NCBI GenBank assembly: GCA_965230275.1
Contig: CBDDKO010000002.1
Span: 2,046,001 to 2,110,000, forward strand
Origin: JAJRRS01 sp965230275
GTDB taxonomy: Bacteria; Planctomycetota; Phycisphaerae; Phycisphaerales; Phycisphaeraceae
Direction of reading: 5' to 3'
Length of the DNA: 64,000 nucleotides
The position numbers and the translations under genes were made by a program. Within the stretch, counting starts at the first letter, position 1. Each line of letters begins with the position of its first letter. Below the pieces are notes generated by a model that was not told the DNA's origin, ran no database searches, and was given only the letters and a program-made list of their open reading frames with translations. This document shows positions 33,559-44,020 of this stretch, piece after piece.

Positions 33559-36500
33559 TTACGCACGCCGGCGCATCAGGGCCAGGCCGCCCAGGCCCAG
33601 CAGCGCGAGGCTGGCGGGTTCGGGGATGGCGCTGGCGGCCGGGGGTGTCCCGGCGTTCCAGTTGTTTAGGACGATGTCCAGGTCCGCCAGGCCGACGAAG
33701 TTGTCGCCGGTCGGGTCCGCCAGCGGGTTGCCGGGCGGGATGGCCAGGTTCCAGTTGTTGAGGATGATGTCCAGGTCGGCCAGACCGACGAACCCGTCGC
33801 CGTTGAGGTCGCCTGGGATGGCGGTAACGGTCGCCACAGCGATCTCACCGGTCACCAGCAGGTTGCTGGTGTCCCACTCCAGGCCGGAGCCGAGCGTCGG
33901 CAACGTGATGTTGTCGAACGCACCGGTCGCCGAAGCGAAGTCGAACAGGTCGAACGTGTCGCCGTCGGCGAAGACGTTGCTGCCGAACTGGCTGACGGTC
34001 AGGTCGCCGCCGGCAGTCAGAGCGCCGGTGACTTCCAACGAGTCGAACAGGCTGGTGCTGAAGAGATCAACCTCAAGGTTAGCACCGGCGGACAGCGACA
34101 GGTCACCATCGACGGTACCCGAACCGATACCGACGATCTGGTTGCCGGTCACGGTGACCATGAGGGCCGGGCCATCGGAGTCGGTGTTATCGTCGAAGGC
34201 GAAGAAGCTGTTGGCACCGGTGGTTTCAGTGGCGATCTTCAGCAGGACGTTCACCGTCTCATCACCGGCCAGCGCGTTGCTGACAAGGGTCTGGAGGGCG
34301 GCGTTGTTAGCCATCACGATCGGGTTGACCGTGTCGGCACCCGGGACCAGCAGCTGGGAATCCAGCAGCACGCCCAGGTCGTTGGTGCCGGCCGCGGTGG
34401 CGGCGGTACCGTCGTAACCGGTCCATTGAACGCCACTGCTGGCGAACTCGGCGGTCACTTCGCTGGCCACGAAGTCGCGGGTCAGCTCGTGCAGTTCAAG
34501 GGTGTGGCCTGCGCCGGCGGTGCCGTCGATGGCCTGAGAGTTATCGAGGAGCTCGATCGATGCCGCATCGACGCTGCTGATCGATACGAAGCTGCTGCTG
34601 ATCGAGGACAAGTCCCAGCCGACGACGCCGCGTGCGACGTTGGCGCCGCTGGAGTTGATCCCGACACGGATCTGGTAGGTCGGGTTGTTGGCAGAATCCG
34701 CACTCGGGTCAAGCGGATCGTAAGAGATCCGGTTGTTCTGAGCGGCGTTGAGATCGAATTCCACCTGGCTAGCGGCCAGGCCGCCGTCGCCGCCGAGCTT
34801 GAGGGTTTCACCCGAGCCCAGGGCCAGTTCGCCGGAGGTCGCCGCGGTGACGTCGACCGTACCGCCATCGAGGTTGATGGTGCTGGAGAGGCCGGTGGCG
34901 CCGATCAGGGCGATCGTGCCGCCGTTGACGTTGGTGTCACCGGTGTAGCTGTTGGTACCCGACAGTTCGAGCGTACCACCGCTGGCCTTGGTCAGGGCGC
35001 CGTTGTGGGCGAGGTTGCCGGAGACGACGAGGGTGGAGCCACCATCGACCTCGACCCGCAGGTCGTTGCCGGCCGAACCGGTTACGTTGCCCGAGACGGT
35101 CAGGCCGTTGGTCAGGCGTACGTCCGATGCGTCGAAGGTGTCGGTGCCGCCGTCCAGGCGGAGGGTCGACTCGGCTGCTCCGCCGAGGCTGATGCCGCCG
35201 GACCAATCGACATTGGCGTTGGAGCCGCCGCCGACCTGGAGGCTGCCGCCGTTGAGGACGACGTTCTCGCTGAACGTGCCGGCCTGCTCATTCAGACGCA
35301 GCGAACCGCCTGCGTTCACGGTGGTGTTACCCACAGCGGTACCCAGGCTCGTGGTCGATCCGCTTGCGCCGACCTGGACCTGACCGCTGTTGACGACGAT
35401 GTTGCCGTCGTAGGTGGCGTTGTCGCCACGGATGAAAGCGGTGCCGGGGCCGTTCTGGGTGATGGTACCACTGCCGGTGATCGTTCCGCCGAGGGTTTCG
35501 TTGGCCACGTTGTTCATGACCAGCGAGCCGTCGAGCTGGATCGGCCGGTTGTTGTTAAGGACGTTGAGGCTGGTGGTGACGCCGTCGCCGATCTGCAGCG
35601 TGGCGCTGGAGCCGACGGTGACCTGGCCGGTGCTTGACGGGCCGAGGTTGTCGTTGGCCAGGACGACGGTGACGTCGCCGGTGAGGTTCATCGTGCCGGT
35701 GCTGATGCCTGCACCGGTGACGGTGTAGGTGTTACCGGTGCTGCTGTCGAAGGTCACGGAACCCGGGGAGACGTCGGCCTGGATGTCCACGGCGAACGAG
35801 CTGGCCGAGTCATTGAAGGTGACGTTGTCCAGGTCGAAGTAGACGCTGTCCGTGCCGGTCCAGTTGCCGGTGGTGTTGACGTCCCAGTAGCTGGGGTTGG
35901 TCGCATCGCCGCCGACCCAGGTCTGGCTCGCGGCCGCGCCGCTGACCACCAGGTTGACCTGGCCGGAGGTACCGAGATCCACTGACAGGCTCTGACGTGT
36001 CTCGCCGGTGCCTTGGATCTGAGGATCGAAAGTCACGGAGGTGTTGGCGGATTGCGTGAGCGTACCGCTGTACTCGATGAGGGTGTAGGTGCCCGCACCG
36101 CCGCCGGCCAGTTCGGCATCGACGGGAGTGACCAGGACTTCGATCGGGGCGTCGGTGTTCAGCGAGGCGAACGCGTCGTCGAACTGCTGGACGTCGAGGG
36201 TCAGGTTACCCACGCCGGTGATCAGGTCGTTGACGCCTGCGCCGGTGGTGGTGCTGCTGGACAGTTCGAAGTCCAGACCGCCGCGAGCGCCGGCTGCGTC
36301 GAAGAAGTCCGAGCCGAGGTAGAAGTTGCCGTCGCCGATGCCACCTGCGCCCTTAAGGGTCAGGGTGCCGATCGAGTCGCCGGGGCTGAGGAGGCTGTCG
36401 CCGAAGGTGGCGAACGTCTGGGCGTGGATTTCACCGGCACCGCTGATGTCCTGGCCGGACTGAGCGGAGTAGAAGCCGAAGTGATCGACGTCGAGCGTCG

Positions 36501-38361
36501 CGCCGGCATTGATCTGGATGGTCGCGCTGGCCAGCTCGCCGTTGTTGGTCGGGCCGTCGGAGATCACTTCGATCGTGCCGCCTTCGATGATGGTATCACC
36601 GAACCAGTAGTCGTTGGTGCTGGTCGAGGCGGTGTTGATGGTCATCGTGCCGGTGCCCTGCTTGACGACGCTGATGTCGTTGGAGGTGCTGTTGACACGG
36701 GGGTTGCCAGCGGTGGCGTTATCGATGGTGTCATCGGTGATGATGCCGTTGATGACGGTGTTGCCGTCGCCGGAGAAGACCAGGCTGTGGGCCGTGCTGT
36801 CGTTGCCGGAGATCGTCCCGCCGAGTGTCAGGGTGCTGCCCGCGGCGACTTCGATGTTGCCGTTGACGGAAGAACCGATGATCTCGATGTTGCCGCCGAG
36901 TGTGTTGTTGCCGCTGCTGGACAGAGCCGGGTCCTGGTTGTCGGCGTTACGGCCCTGGATGCGGAGGTACTCGTTGGCGATATTGATGCCGCCGGACACC
37001 TCGAGGGTGCCTTCGTTGCCGCCGCCGGCAATGAAGGTGCGGTCGGCTTGGAGGCCGGTGCTGGCGGACCCGAGGCCGTCGGCGTGGGTCACCTGGAGTG
37101 TGCCGCCGTTGACGTTGAAGTTGCCGGTGAAGGACTTGGCCGCGTCAATGATAACCACCTCGGTGGTGAGGGTATCGCTGAGACTGATCTGGCCGTCGCC
37201 GGCGAGGTCGGTGGCGATGGTGCCGCTGGCGCCGCCGCCGAGTTCGTCGCCTTGGAAGATCAGTTGTCCGGGGCTGGTGACGGTGACGGTCCGGCCGATG
37301 CTGTTATCGACCGCGTCGAGGCTCATCACGCGGACCCGGCCGCCGTCGATGGTGGTGTCGCCGGTGTAGGAGGTGGTGCCGATGTTCAGTTCGCCGCCGC
37401 CGGTCTTGTTCATGCCGACGGTGCCGGCGATGTCGGCATTGATGAAGAGGTCCTGGCCAGTCACGTTCACTTCGGCGTCACCGGTCAGGGTGATGGTGCC
37501 TGCGCCGGAGACGGTCAACTCGTTGCTCTGGAGGAATGTCGCGCGGTTGAGCTGGGGGCTGACGTCGAGGTTGATGGTGGCGACGTCGGAGATGTTGCCG
37601 CCGATGCTGACGTCTGCGTCGAGCTGGCCGCCGATGCCGGGGACGTCGGGGCTGGAGTCCCAGTTAGCGGCTGTGCTCCAATCGCCACTGCCGTCGGTCA
37701 CCCAGGTGTACAGCGGGTTCTGCAGCTCGTTGGTCAGACGGATGGTGTCCAGGCGGAAGATCTTGCCGTTAGTTTCCTGGTCGTCAAAGTAGTAGGCGCG
37801 GAACTCGATGGTCTGCGGAGCCAGGCTCTGGAAGGTGTTGACCGTGCCGCCCTGAGTGAGATCGAACACAAAGTTGTTGGCGGTGTCGGTGATCACCGAC
37901 GCGCTGGCGATCTCGTTGCCGTCGGTAAACCCGGTGAGGCTGCTCATGAAAGCAACGTTCAGGTTATCCGCCGCGTTGAAGTCACTTTTGTTCCAGAGGT
38001 CGAAGGACAGGGTGTTGAAGTCGGCCGTGCCGCTGTCGATGGTGACGTTGAAGCTGGTGTACAGGTCGTTGGCGATAGCCAGGGCGAGCGTATCAGCGGT
38101 GGTGTTCGTGTCGGCGGCGAGGTCGGTGCCGTTGGTCCGCACGAAGATGCTTTGGGTCTCGCTCGAGAAGCCGGAGTTGGTCAGCCCGGCGTTGTGGACC
38201 ATATCACCGCCTGTGATGTTGGCGGCTGAGTTCGTGGCCGTGATGCTTGCGCTGTCGAACAGGTATTCGACGTAGGTGGTCTGGCCTTGTGCCTGACCAG
38301 CCGCGCCCATGGCCGAGATCAGGCCGAGCGAGGCGAGGTAATGAGTACGGGTCAATGACAT
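33559..38361 (-). CDS. Large autotransporter-repeat protein with dockerin-like module and PEP-CTERM tail
   Basis: A 1600-residue secreted protein. Signal peptide at residues 1-26; then a long run of beta-helical autotransporter-associated strand repeats rich in G, T, N and S (for example LTKASGGTLELSGTNSYTGD, M-N-K-T-G-G-G-E-L-N-I-G). A W-x-x-G-x-G-D-W-S-T-A-A-N-W-D element near residue 230 and a similar one near 810 are typical of planctomycete PEP-CTERM proteins. Near 1505-1575 come two dockerin-type calcium repeats, then IPEPASLALLGLGGLALMRRRA, a sorting tail with hydrophobic stretch and arginines. Probably a cell-surface or matrix adhesin. Confidence 0.88.
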   Translation of the reverse strand: MSLTRTHYLASLGLISAMGAAGQAQGQTTYVEYLFDSASITATNSAANITGGDMVHNAGLTNSGFSSETQSIFVRTNGTDLAADTNTTADTLALAIANDLYTSFNVTIDSGTADFNTLSFDLWNKSDFNAADNLNVAFMSSLTGFTDGNEIASASVITDTANNFVFDLTQGGTVNTFQSLAPQTIEFRAYYFDDQETNGKIFRLDTIRLTNELQNPLYTWVTDGSGDWSTAANWDSSPDVPGIGGQLDADVSIGGNISDVATINLDVSPQLNRATFLQSNELTVSGAGTITLTGDAEVNVTGQDLFINADIAGTVGMNKTGGGELNIGTTSYTGDTTIDGGRVRVMSLDAVDNSIGRTVTVTSPGQLIFQGDELGGGASGTIATDLAGDGQISLSDTLTTEVVIIDAAKSFTGNFNVNGGTLQVTHADGLGSASTGLQADRTFIAGGGNEGTLEVSGGINIANEYLRIQGRNADNQDPALSSSGNNTLGGNIEIIGSSVNGNIEVAAGSTLTLGGTISGNDSTAHSLVFSGDGNTVINGIITDDTIDNATAGNPRVNSTSNDISVVKQGTGTMTINTASTSTNDYWFGDTIIEGGTIEVISDGPTNNGELASATIQINAGATLDVDHFGFYSAQSGQDISGAGEIHAQTFATFGDSLLSPGDSIGTLTLKGAGGIGDGNFYLGSDFFDAAGARGGLDFELSSSTTTGAGVNDLITGVGNLTLDVQQFDDAFASLNTDAPIEVLVTPVDAELAGGGAGTYTLIEYSGTLTQSANTSVTFDPQIQGTGETRQSLSVDLGTSGQVNLVVSGAAASQTWVGGDATNPSYWDVNTTGNWTGTDSVYFDLDNVTFNDSASSFAVDIQADVSPGSVTFDSSTGNTYTVTGAGISTGTMNLTGDVTVVLANDNLGPSSTGQVTVGSSATLQIGDGVTTSLNVLNNNRPIQLDGSLVMNNVANETLGGTITGSGTITQNGPGTAFIRGDNATYDGNIVVNSGQVQVGASGSTTSLGTAVGNTTVNAGGSLRLNEQAGTFSENVVLNGGSLQVGGGSNANVDWSGGISLGGAAESTLRLDGGTDTFDASDVRLTNGLTVSGNVTGSAGNDLRVEVDGGSTLVVSGNLAHNGALTKASGGTLELSGTNSYTGDTNVNGGTIALIGATGLSSTINLDGGTVDVTAATSGELALGSGETLKLGGDGGLAASQVEFDLNAAQNNRISYDPLDPSADSANNPTYQIRVGINSSGANVARGVVGWDLSSISSSFVSISSVDAASIELLDNSQAIDGTAGAGHTLELHELTRDFVASEVTAEFASSGVQWTGYDGTAATAAGTNDLGVLLDSQLLVPGADTVNPIVMANNAALQTLVSNALAGDETVNVLLKIATETTGANSFFAFDDNTDSDGPALMVTVTGNQIVGIGSGTVDGDLSLSAGANLEVDLFSTSLFDSLEVTGALTAGGDLTVSQFGSNVFADGDTFDLFDFASATGAFDNITLPTLGSGLEWDTSNLLVTGEIAVATVTAIPGDLNGDGFVGLADLDIILNNWNLAIPPGNPLADPTGDNFVGLADLDIVLNNWNAGTPPAASAIPEPASLALLGLGGLALMRRRA

Positions 38362-39019
38362 CAGATTCCTCCTTTAAAAGTGACGATCAAGCGATCGCGT
38401 TGATCCGCTGTAAGACGTATAGACTTCAACTGTTAGTTCATTTGCTGACCGGCGAGCACGTGTGGCGGCGACGGTTAGCCTGACAACCGGGTAGACATCC
38501 CAGCTGTCCAATCCTCCCAAGTTAATGGTCATCCAAATCTGCCCACCTACAAGCTCTAAACCGGTGAAAAACAGTACCGGGGGTGCAGGGCTGGCTAGTG
38601 AGGGCCCTGCATGCCTAAAACGCTGTCAATTACAAATGTAACCTGCGAATCCTGAGAGTCCATAGATTTGTGCGTCAGTTATCTTTCGTAATGCGACAAC
38701 TGCGGGAATGCGTCGCTGTAAGCTGGTTGTGCATGGTGAGATGCGTCATATCCACATTAATTCCCCTCTCCAAGCTCCGAAACAGGCCGGATATTCCGCA
38801 AACATATTAGCCTATTTAGTGGCACGAACTGCGGTAAGTGTCGTAATTACATAGAAAAGTATCGCAAGATGCTCTGGCAAGCCAGGGGATCTGCGGCGAT
38901 CATGTTTCATTATTGTAAATGTAACAGCCTCAGGCCAGATGACGCAAAATTGCAGGATTTGTGCGCTAATCTGCCTAGAGCCTTTCCGTTTTCGTGGTTA
39001 CGATCCCCTTTCTAGCGAG
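38362..39019. promoter_or_regulatory. Divergent regulatory region between the adhesin and the AraC regulator
   Basis: No gene is supported here. AAATGTAAC occurs twice, within TTACAAATGTAAC (38630-38642) and ATTGTAAATGTAAC (38912-38925); both are near-palindromic and could bind a regulator. TGCAGGG (38584-38590) and CCCTGCA (38605-38611) form a hairpin. The stretch 38640-38940 is AT-richer than its surroundings. Confidence 0.4.
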
Positions 39020-40306
39020 ATGCTCATGCCGGAAGCCCCCCCCGATTGCGTGATCCGGACAGCGCAAACAACACCGGACCCGTCCGCCCATGCCACGGCC
39101 CCAGAAGCGCCCATGCCCCACAAAGAACCGCCCAACGTCGCCGTGCTGATCGAGACCGACACCAGCTGGGGCCGCAGGGTGATCCGGGGGGTGACGCAGT
39201 ACGCCCAGAACCACGGCCCCTGGCACCTGGTGGTCAAGGCCCACGGTTCGCAGACCCCGCTGGGCCTGCCGGCCGGCTGGTCCGGCGATGGGGTGCTGGC
39301 GCGTGTCGGGACCGAGCAAATGCAGGCTGAACTCGTTGAAGCGGGCGTGCCGGTCGTTAATGTCTCAACTGTTGACCTGACCCAGCAGCGGTTCCACCGG
39401 GTTCATATTGATTACGAAGCGACCGCCAACCTGGCGGCGAAGCATTTTCTGGAGCGCGGCTACAAGGATTTTGGTTACGTCGGCCCGCTGAAGCACCCGG
39501 TGGTCCGCCGGCATGCGGAAGCTTTCACCGAAGCGCTGCGGCGTCAAAACGGCACGGTGGTGACGTTTGATTACGACTACCAGATCACGGCCGACGTGCC
39601 GGAGATACGCCAATCGATTGATGAGGAGCTTGGCGACTGGCTTGAGACGCTGCCCAAGCCGTTCGGCGTGTTCAGCTGGGGGACGGAGCCCGGCGCTCGA
39701 GTGCTGGACATGTGCCGATACCGCGGGATCGCTGTGCCGACGGAAGCGGCGGTGCTGGCGGACGATGATGATCCGCTGCTGTGTAACGCCACGACGCCGC
39801 CGATGTCAGCGGTGCTGCATGCTGCGGAACAGGTCGGCTACCGCGCGGCGATGCGGCTGGATCACCTGCTGCAGGAGGCGGCCAGGAACGGCGGCGCGTC
39901 GAAGTCGCCGATCAACCATGTTGAACTGATCGAACCGGTGCAGGTGACCTCCCGGGCCTCGACCGACGCGTATGCGGTGAAGGACGCGGAGATGTTGCGT
40001 GCGGTGACTTTTATCCGTCAGAACGTCACCCGGCCGTTGTCGGTCTCCGAAGTCGCGGACGCGGTGCCGGTCGGCCGACGCACACTGGAGCGCAAGTTCC
40101 GCCAGGCGTTCGGGCGAACCCCCTTGGAGGAGATCAGGTTACTGCGAATCGAAAAGGTGAAGGAGCTTTTGGCCACCACGGACCTGCCGATCAGCCAGGT
40201 CGCTGATCGGACGGGTTTCAGCACGCCGGAGCACATGACCAACACGTTCCGCCGGGTGGTGGGCCAGTCGCCTTTACGCTATCGCAAGAAGCTGCAAGGC
40301 ACCTGA
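39020..40306 (+). CDS. XylR-like AraC-family transcriptional regulator
   Basis: A LacI-type sugar-binding domain (N-V-A-V-L-I-E-T-D-T-S-W-G-R-R-V-I-R-G, then G-F-x-x-x-G-T-E-P-G-A-R-V) is joined to a C-terminal AraC double HTH: P-L-S-V-S-E-V-A-D-A-V-P-V-G-R-R-T-L-E-R-K-F and I-S-Q-V-A-D-R-T-G-F-S-T-P-E-H-M-T. XylR of E. coli has this build. The start is uncertain: the frame is open from 38939, but 38939-39019 looks non-coding; ATGs at 39020, 39026 and 39113 are possible. It lies beside the glycosidase gene cluster and may sense one of its sugars. Confidence 0.88.
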   Translation: MLMPEAPPDCVIRTAQTTPDPSAHATAPEAPMPHKEPPNVAVLIETDTSWGRRVIRGVTQYAQNHGPWHLVVKAHGSQTPLGLPAGWSGDGVLARVGTEQMQAELVEAGVPVVNVSTVDLTQQRFHRVHIDYEATANLAAKHFLERGYKDFGYVGPLKHPVVRRHAEAFTEALRRQNGTVVTFDYDYQITADVPEIRQSIDEELGDWLETLPKPFGVFSWGTEPGARVLDMCRYRGIAVPTEAAVLADDDDPLLCNATTPPMSAVLHAAEQVGYRAAMRLDHLLQEAARNGGASKSPINHVELIEPVQVTSRASTDAYAVKDAEMLRAVTFIRQNVTRPLSVSEVADAVPVGRRTLERKFRQAFGRTPLEEIRLLRIEKVKELLATTDLPISQVADRTGFSTPEHMTNTFRRVVGQSPLRYRKKLQGT

Positions 40307-40491
40307 AGCAGCGTATAGATGCCTGCTGGATGACGTGACGCAATTTCGCAAAAACAGTGACGCTAAACGGTCTGGAGGACATGGCGACTCGATATTACGA
40401 TCAATACTCCGATGATCGTATCTCATGACCCGCAAGCCATGGGGCCATGCCAAGCCAATGTTCACCTCCGTGATAAAGGTCACTAAATATT

Positions 40492-42495
40492 ATGAATCAC
40501 AATGCATATAAAGCATCGGTGTGTGTCTGGACGGTATGTTCGCTGTTGATTTCACTTACGTATCAGGCCCCGCTTGCCGAGGCGGCGTACCCGGTGGTGC
40601 GGCCGCCGCGTGAGAAGCCGGCCCCTGATTCGGGCCGCTATGTGATTCATGTCGATCAGCCCCAACAGGTCGTCTGGGGCATGGGCTTTGAGATCCAGAG
40701 CGACTCGATCGGATCGGGCAACGATGGGCTGCCCGAGGCGTACACGAGTGTCCCGCACGACCTGACGCCGTCGGAACGCAAGCGTTTTTCTGAAGAGATG
40801 CTCACCGGCTTCCGCTTCTGCCGGCTGGCGGGCGGGCTCTACTGGCGGGGCACGGATCCCGAGGGCAAGTACCTGCAGCCACGGTGGCCCGAGCAGCTCG
40901 AAGAAGTCCGCCAGATGATGGAGGACGGCGGGGTCGAGAGCCTGAGCCTGGAGTACTGGTCGCCCGCGCCGTACTGGAAAGCCAACCGCGGCTACACCAA
41001 GCAGGCAGGCGAGCACAACATCCTGCGGTGCTTCGGGCCTGACTTTGCGAACGACCCGGACTACCACGGCGACGTTGACCGCTTCCTGAAAGACTTTGCA
41101 GAGGCGAAAGTCCGCGACATTAAGACCCTCGAGGCCGCCGGGTTCACCATCGACCAGTGGGGCCTGAGCAACGAGCCGTGGGTCAGCTCGAACTACTCGT
41201 CCTGTAAGTACACCAAGGAAGAGTACGGCCGGGTGTTCAAGGTTGTTGCCCCTCAGGTCCGGGCACACAACCCGTCGATCAAGATCCTCGCAGACACCAA
41301 TTGGGGCACGCCCCAGTACATCGCTCCGGTCATGAAGACCGAGTACGCCAAGTATGTCGATGCCCTGGTGGTCCACGCCATCGGCGACGACTCCAAGAAC
41401 GTGCCCGAGAACTTCCGCAAGACGCGCAAGCTGATCAAGCAGGAACTGCCGCTCTTCCAGAATGAGTACGAATACCTGCAGGGCCCGGCGTCGCGCGACC
41501 GCTGCCACAACACGGTCCAGAACATCATGAACTGGTACCAGCTGGCTGAGTCGCCGACCTGGTACTGGATCCACGCGCTCAAGCCCTTCAAGAACGCCGA
41601 GGCCAGCGGCTACTCGCTCGGTTTCTGGATGCCGATCGACGACGACTACGCGGCGACCCACGGCATCAAGGAAGACGCCGGGCCCAAGGCCTCGGGGCCG
41701 CGCACCAGCGATAAAGCCAAGCTCGGCAGCGTGTCGGACGAGCTGATCGGCACCTACGCGGTCACGATCGGCCGGGGCGACGGCATGAAGCCCGGCAAGA
41801 GCTTTACCTTCAAGATCGACAACCGATGCGAGGTCTACATGCTGGCGCATGACCGTGGCAACCCGAGCATCCCCGATGGCTGGGAGAAGACCGACCTGAG
41901 TGCATCGTGGGACAGTGAGAGCGACGTGGTCTACCGCCGTGTGTTCGAGCCCGGCGCGGTGACGCTGCCCGCCCACGACGGCAAGCTGGACAACGGCTGG
42001 TACGGCGTGCCTCACGCCGCGCTGATCCGCGATATCTCCGGCAGCCCGGTCGTGGTCAAGGTCACGGAGCTGCCCCGGGGCGCCAAGGTCACCGAGGTCA
42101 AGCGCGACGAAACCAGCAAGCTGATGACCGAGCTCGAGCCCGGGCACTGGACCTGGAACAAGTACAACTGGCACTCGGTCGTCGGGTTCCTCAAGCACAT
42201 GCCCTGGGACAGCGTGGTCCTGAAGATCGACGAAGAAAAACTCGACCACGACATGCGCATCCTGGCGTATCAACGTCCAGACAAGAAGCTGGTCGTCGTC
42301 GTCTCTAACCGTAGCTGGAAGGATTACACGTTCCACATCGACACGGGCCTGTCGGATGCCACATTCAAGGGCTACCGCTACACGCCGGATGAGGTCGGTG
42401 AGGGATTCATGGGTGTGCCGATCGGCGAGCTGAGCGGCCGACGCATCAGCCCGACCGTGCCTGACCTGGCGTGGGAGTTCTGGATCCAGGAGTAG
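40492..42495 (+). CDS. Secreted GH30-like glycoside hydrolase
   Basis: A 667-residue protein. A signal peptide (V-C-S-L-L-I-S-L-T-Y-Q-A-P-L-A-E-A) is followed by a clan GH-A barrel: W-G-M-G-F-E near residue 63, S-W-S-P-A-P-Y-W-K near 160, the acid/base Glu228 in G-L-S-N-E-P-W-V and the nucleophile candidate Glu325 in F-Q-N-E-Y-E-Y. A beta-rich C-terminal part follows (residues about 430-667). GH30 members cleave xylan, beta-1,6-glucan, galactan or glucosylceramide; the substrate here is open. It is the first gene after the AraC regulator and is followed closely by a sulfatase gene. Confidence 0.8.
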   Translation: MNHNAYKASVCVWTVCSLLISLTYQAPLAEAAYPVVRPPREKPAPDSGRYVIHVDQPQQVVWGMGFEIQSDSIGSGNDGLPEAYTSVPHDLTPSERKRFSEEMLTGFRFCRLAGGLYWRGTDPEGKYLQPRWPEQLEEVRQMMEDGGVESLSLEYWSPAPYWKANRGYTKQAGEHNILRCFGPDFANDPDYHGDVDRFLKDFAEAKVRDIKTLEAAGFTIDQWGLSNEPWVSSNYSSCKYTKEEYGRVFKVVAPQVRAHNPSIKILADTNWGTPQYIAPVMKTEYAKYVDALVVHAIGDDSKNVPENFRKTRKLIKQELPLFQNEYEYLQGPASRDRCHNTVQNIMNWYQLAESPTWYWIHALKPFKNAEASGYSLGFWMPIDDDYAATHGIKEDAGPKASGPRTSDKAKLGSVSDELIGTYAVTIGRGDGMKPGKSFTFKIDNRCEVYMLAHDRGNPSIPDGWEKTDLSASWDSESDVVYRRVFEPGAVTLPAHDGKLDNGWYGVPHAALIRDISGSPVVVKVTELPRGAKVTEVKRDETSKLMTELEPGHWTWNKYNWHSVVGFLKHMPWDSVVLKIDEEKLDHDMRILAYQRPDKKLVVVVSNRSWKDYTFHIDTGLSDATFKGYRYTPDEVGEGFMGVPIGELSGRRISPTVPDLAWEFWIQE

Positions 42496-42508
42496 GAACC
42501 GATCACCT

Positions 42509-43993
42509 ATGAAACCACTTAGAGGAACCAAAACTATCACTAGCCTGCGCCCCCCTGCCGTACACCTGCTGGTCCTGCTCGCCGTGGTGCTGATGACCAC
42601 GGCCTGCGCCAACCGAACGGTCGCCGATCAAGCAGAAGCCCGCCCGAACTTCATCATCGTTTACACCGATGACCAGCAGTACCGCGGCATGGGGGCGAAC
42701 GAGAACGACATCATCATCACCCCGGCGCTGGATCAACTGGCGGCCGAGGGGATGCGGTTTACCAACGCAAGGATCGTGCTGCCGCTGTGCAGCCCGTCGC
42801 GCGCCGCCCTGCTCACCGGACGTTACGGCTCGGCCAACGGCGTCAACGCGCTGGCGCGGGGGCTGAACGAAGGCGAAGTCACCTTCGCGCAGCAACTGCA
42901 AGCCGCCGGCTACCGCACCGGCCTGACCGGCAAGTGGCACCTCGGGCCCAAGCCCACGCACCCGGACTTCACACCCAAGGCGCTGGGCTTTGACGTGTCG
43001 CACTACTGCTGGTCCAACGGGCCTTACTACAAACGCAAGATCTTCCACGGCGACGGCACGACCAGCTCGACCGGCGAGCAGCACATCGATGAGTACGGCA
43101 CCGACCGAGCTATCGACTTCCTGCGCGAGGCCGTCAACGACCATCCCGGCAAGCCGTTCGTCCTGTATCACAACACGCAGACCCCGCACATGGACGGGAA
43201 TCTGATCTGGGACGCCCGGGAAGACACCATGGCGCGCTATGACGCTGACGCCATCCCCCTGCCGGAAAGCTGGGACGACGACCTGGCCGGCAAGCCCGAG
43301 TACCTCTTGAAAGTCCGCGGCCGGACCAAGGCCCAGAAGGATTACGGCTACACGGACCCAGCCAAGATTAAGGCGCACACACGCGACTACTACGCCGTTA
43401 TCACCGAGCTGGACTCGGCGCTGCAGCGGCTGTTTGCCGAGGTCGAGGCGCTGGGCCTGCGTGAGAACACGTACATCATCATGATGGGCGACAACGGCTG
43501 GCTCATGGGCGACCACGGCATGACCAGCAAGGTCTTTCCCTACGATGCATCGTCGCGCGTGCCCTGTTTCGTGGTGGGCCCGGGTGTGAAGCCGGGGACG
43601 ACCAGCGACGCGCAGGTGCTGAACATCGATGTGATGCCGACACTGCTTTCGTTGGCGGGGGTTGCTCCGGTGACGGATATCCACGGCGAGGACCTGTCGG
43701 GGCTGATCCACAGCAAAGCCGATTCGGTCCGCGACTTCGCGGTCCTGGAGATCCTCGGCGGCTACGGCGGGAACAAGCCGATCCTCGCCGCCTTCGACGG
43801 GCGTTATGAACTCGTGCTGACGTATGAAACGGCGAGCGACACGGAGCCGTCGTTCGTTGAGCTTTACGACCTGCGGGACGACCCGTGGGAGCTTACCAAC
43901 CTGGCCGACAGCCAGGCCGTGCAGGACCAACGCGCGGCGCTGGAGGCAGCCATCATGAACCATCGTCGGACGGTGCTGAAAGAAGGACAGTAA
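42509..43993 (+). CDS. Sulfatase (type I, formylglycine-dependent)
   Basis: A 494-residue arylsulfatase-like protein. The leader (L-L-V-L-L-A-V-V-L-M-T-T-A-C) may be a lipoprotein signal with Cys33. Metal-binding Asp54-Asp55 (Y-T-D-D-Q-Q) and the maturation motif L-P-L-C-S-P-S-R-A-A-L-L-T-G-R with Cys94 converted to formylglycine are present; G-K-W-H-L-G and the late G-D-N-G-W-L-M-G-D-H-G complete the active site. It begins 13 bp after the GH30-like gene, so the two are probably cotranscribed. Confidence 0.92.
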   Translation: MKPLRGTKTITSLRPPAVHLLVLLAVVLMTTACANRTVADQAEARPNFIIVYTDDQQYRGMGANENDIIITPALDQLAAEGMRFTNARIVLPLCSPSRAALLTGRYGSANGVNALARGLNEGEVTFAQQLQAAGYRTGLTGKWHLGPKPTHPDFTPKALGFDVSHYCWSNGPYYKRKIFHGDGTTSSTGEQHIDEYGTDRAIDFLREAVNDHPGKPFVLYHNTQTPHMDGNLIWDAREDTMARYDADAIPLPESWDDDLAGKPEYLLKVRGRTKAQKDYGYTDPAKIKAHTRDYYAVITELDSALQRLFAEVEALGLRENTYIIMMGDNGWLMGDHGMTSKVFPYDASSRVPCFVVGPGVKPGTTSDAQVLNIDVMPTLLSLAGVAPVTDIHGEDLSGLIHSKADSVRDFAVLEILGGYGGNKPILAAFDGRYELVLTYETASDTEPSFVELYDLRDDPWELTNLADSQAVQDQRAALEAAIMNHRRTVLKEGQ

Positions 43994-44020
43994 CGGCCGC
44001 ATCAGTGAGTTGATCCAGCT

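Noticed and set aside
34426..38229. Long plus-strand open frames (about 400 and 740 codons) over the adhesin gene
   Set aside because: They are antisense to the repeat-rich 1600-residue protein, low in complexity (G, A, V, D), with no domain; stop codons are simply rare in this GC-rich sequence.
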